From: Chrysochromulina tobinii | Taxonomy: Eukaryota > Haptophyta > Prymnesiales > Chrysochromulinaceae | Reading direction: 5' to 3' | Length of the DNA stretch: 23,956 nucleotides | NCBI GenBank assembly: GCA_001275005.1 | Contig: JWZX01000208.1 | Span: forward strand, 1-23,956 | Shown here: in pieces, positions 23,065-23,956 of the stretch | How positions within the stretch are numbered: position 1 is the first letter of the stretch | How the letters are laid out: the number at the start of each line of letters is the position of its first letter | Made by a program: the position numbers and the translations under genes | The notes under the pieces: generated by a model | Told to the model about the DNA's origin: nothing | The model's input: only the letters and a program-made list of their open reading frames with translations | Database searches by the model: none

Positions 23065-23956
23065 TCAAACGGTGACTCGAACTGGTTTCGAAGCTGCGTC
23101 CACGATTAACTTGGTTGGACCCTGTGTCGGCGGCGATGGCGGCGTGCCCGCCGTCACCTTCTCCAGGACGCAAATTATGCGGAGGCAGCCACATTGGAAG
23201 AGTAGGTTCCAGCAACACAGAGGGAGGCCGACTCCCAGCCCAACCGCAAGAGCGATCATCGCGAGGCCGATGCCGGCGCTCGAGGCTGCAACCGAGGGTG
23301 CAGTCAGTGCGAGTGCGGCCGAGGGAGCAGTCAGCACGGTGAGGCTGCCGCCCGTGCTCTCGATGGACAAGGGCGACGTGAGCTGGGCCGTTATCCTCGA
23401 CTGTAGCGTCGCCGCGTTCATGCCGGTGATCGATGCCGTGAGTAGCGCAGCAAACTGCGCCTCGACATTCGGGAAGATGAACTCGATGTTGACGCTCGCC
23501 GCGGTGATAAGCACAGTGGAGCCGGGGGGGGCGCCAGCAACGAAGCCGAATGCACGCGCGGCCGCCTGCAGCAGCGCGTTGCGCTCAGTGGGGGAGAAGT
23601 CATCGGGCGTGCCTGCAGCCGTGAAGGTGACGGTGACCTGGGCAAGCACCAGACCGGGCGAAGGTGGCGGTGGTTGAAGCCGCGGTAGTGGCGGCGGCCA
23701 TGCGGGCGAGGGCGGGGGCGGCGAGGGTGAAGGCGGCGGCGGCGATGGTGAGGGCGGCGGCGGTGATGGTGGCGGTGGAGCGAGAGGTGGCGGCGGTGAT
23801 GGCGGCGGTGGCGATGGCGGTGGTGGCGTCGGTGGAGGCGGCGAAGGCGACGGCGGCGGAGGTGCTGGCGGCGGCGGCGACGGTGGCGGAGGCGACGGCG
23901 GTGGTGGCGGAGAGGGAGGTGGCGGAACTGGAGGCGGTGGCGACGGTGATGGTGGC
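23065..23956 (-). CDS. Pro-rich, membrane-anchored surface-type protein, C-terminal part (5' end beyond window)
   Basis: The minus-strand frame is open from the right edge to a TGA at 23065-23067, giving 296 visible residues; the start lies outside. The first 97 or so residues are almost only Pro and Ser (PPPPSPPP, SPSPPPP), resembling hydroxyproline-rich cell-wall or scale proteins of algae. A globular segment of about 90 residues follows (VTVTFTAAGTPDDFSPTERN ... SVNIEFIFPNVEAQFAALL ... LQSRITAQL), with alternating beta strands and helices as in SEA-like or pherophorin-adjacent extracellular modules. A Ser/Thr/Ala stretch then leads to one membrane segment (AGIGLAMIALAVGLGVGLPL) and a Cys-rich juxtamembrane patch (CCWNLLFQCGC), possibly palmitoylated. 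The tail is short and basic. A surface or scale-associated anchor is inferred. A GTG at 23647-23649 is inside the frame and is not the start. Confidence 0.78.
   Translation of the reverse strand, partial: PPSPSPPPPVPPPPSPPPPPSPPPPSPPPPAPPPPSPSPPPPTPPPPSPPPPSPPPPLAPPPPSPPPPSPSPPPPSPSPPPPSPAWPPPLPRLQPPPPSPGLVLAQVTVTFTAAGTPDDFSPTERNALLQAAARAFGFVAGAPPGSTVLITAASVNIEFIFPNVEAQFAALLTASITGMNAATLQSRITAQLTSPLSIESTGGSLTVLTAPSAALALTAPSVAASSAGIGLAMIALAVGLGVGLPLCCWNLLFQCGCLRIICVLEKVTAGTPPSPPTQGPTKLIVDAASKPVRVTV
23664..23956 (-). repeat. Proline-coding (ccg/cca/tcg) low-complexity tract
   Basis: The plus strand reads ggcggtggcga-type strings almost without break to the window edge, encoding Ser-Pro3-5 units on the minus strand. 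The tract is imperfect with changing unit length, and continues beyond the window. Confidence 0.88.

Overview
The window is eukaryotic nuclear DNA, most likely from a unicellular alga with a secondary (red-lineage) plastid. The reasons are: high GC content with Ala/Pro/Gly-rich proteins; two genes with bipartite plastid-targeting presequences; kinase, MATH, UBA, cold-shock and RanBP2-finger domains; a Golgi-type glycosyltransferase; one clear short spliceosomal intron; and no sign of bacterial operons. A haptophyte of the Chrysochromulina/Prymnesium/Emiliania kind is my best guess and a pelagophyte or other stramenopile the alternative. This rests on style, not on a marker gene. Genes are dense, mostly intron-poor, on both strands, with spacers of about 0.1-1.2 kb.

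Layout from left to right: (1) 164-1222 (+), a Lys/Ala/Pro-repeat protein with a plastid and probably thylakoid-lumen presequence and a C-terminal hydrophobic segment. (2) 2364-3755 (-), an HRDC-domain protein with no helicase or nuclease attached, divergent from (3) 3964-5190 (+), an RNA-binding-type protein with four RanBP2 zinc fingers in Gly-rich linkers and an RS stretch. (4) 6339-8798 (+), a NEK-type kinase fused to RCC1-like repeats. (5) 9508-10187 (-), a coding block with no good start, 17 bp from (6) 10205-12646 (-), a large coiled-coil protein; the two may be a single spliced gene. (7) 13175-14038 (-), a plastid-targeted DprA/SMF-like Rossmann protein of cyanobacterial type, divergent from (8) 14178-21122 (+), a two-exon, 2284-residue protein combining MATH, ankyrin-like, W-rich, UBA and cold-shock modules. 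(9) 21432-22790 (-), a type II membrane glycosyltransferase resembling MGAT4. (10) 23065 to beyond the right edge (-), the C-terminal part of a Pro-rich, membrane-anchored surface-type protein.

The genes do not form one pathway; this looks like ordinary gene-rich nuclear territory. Themes recur: RNA binding (3, 8), plastid maintenance (1, 7), cilium or cell-cycle signalling (4, possibly 5/6), and cell surface or secretory pathway (9, 10). I see no transposon, CRISPR array, tRNA, rRNA or snRNA. The most unusual objects are the MATH-UBA-cold-shock giant, the orphan HRDC protein, and the possible mis-split gene at 9.5-12.6 kb.
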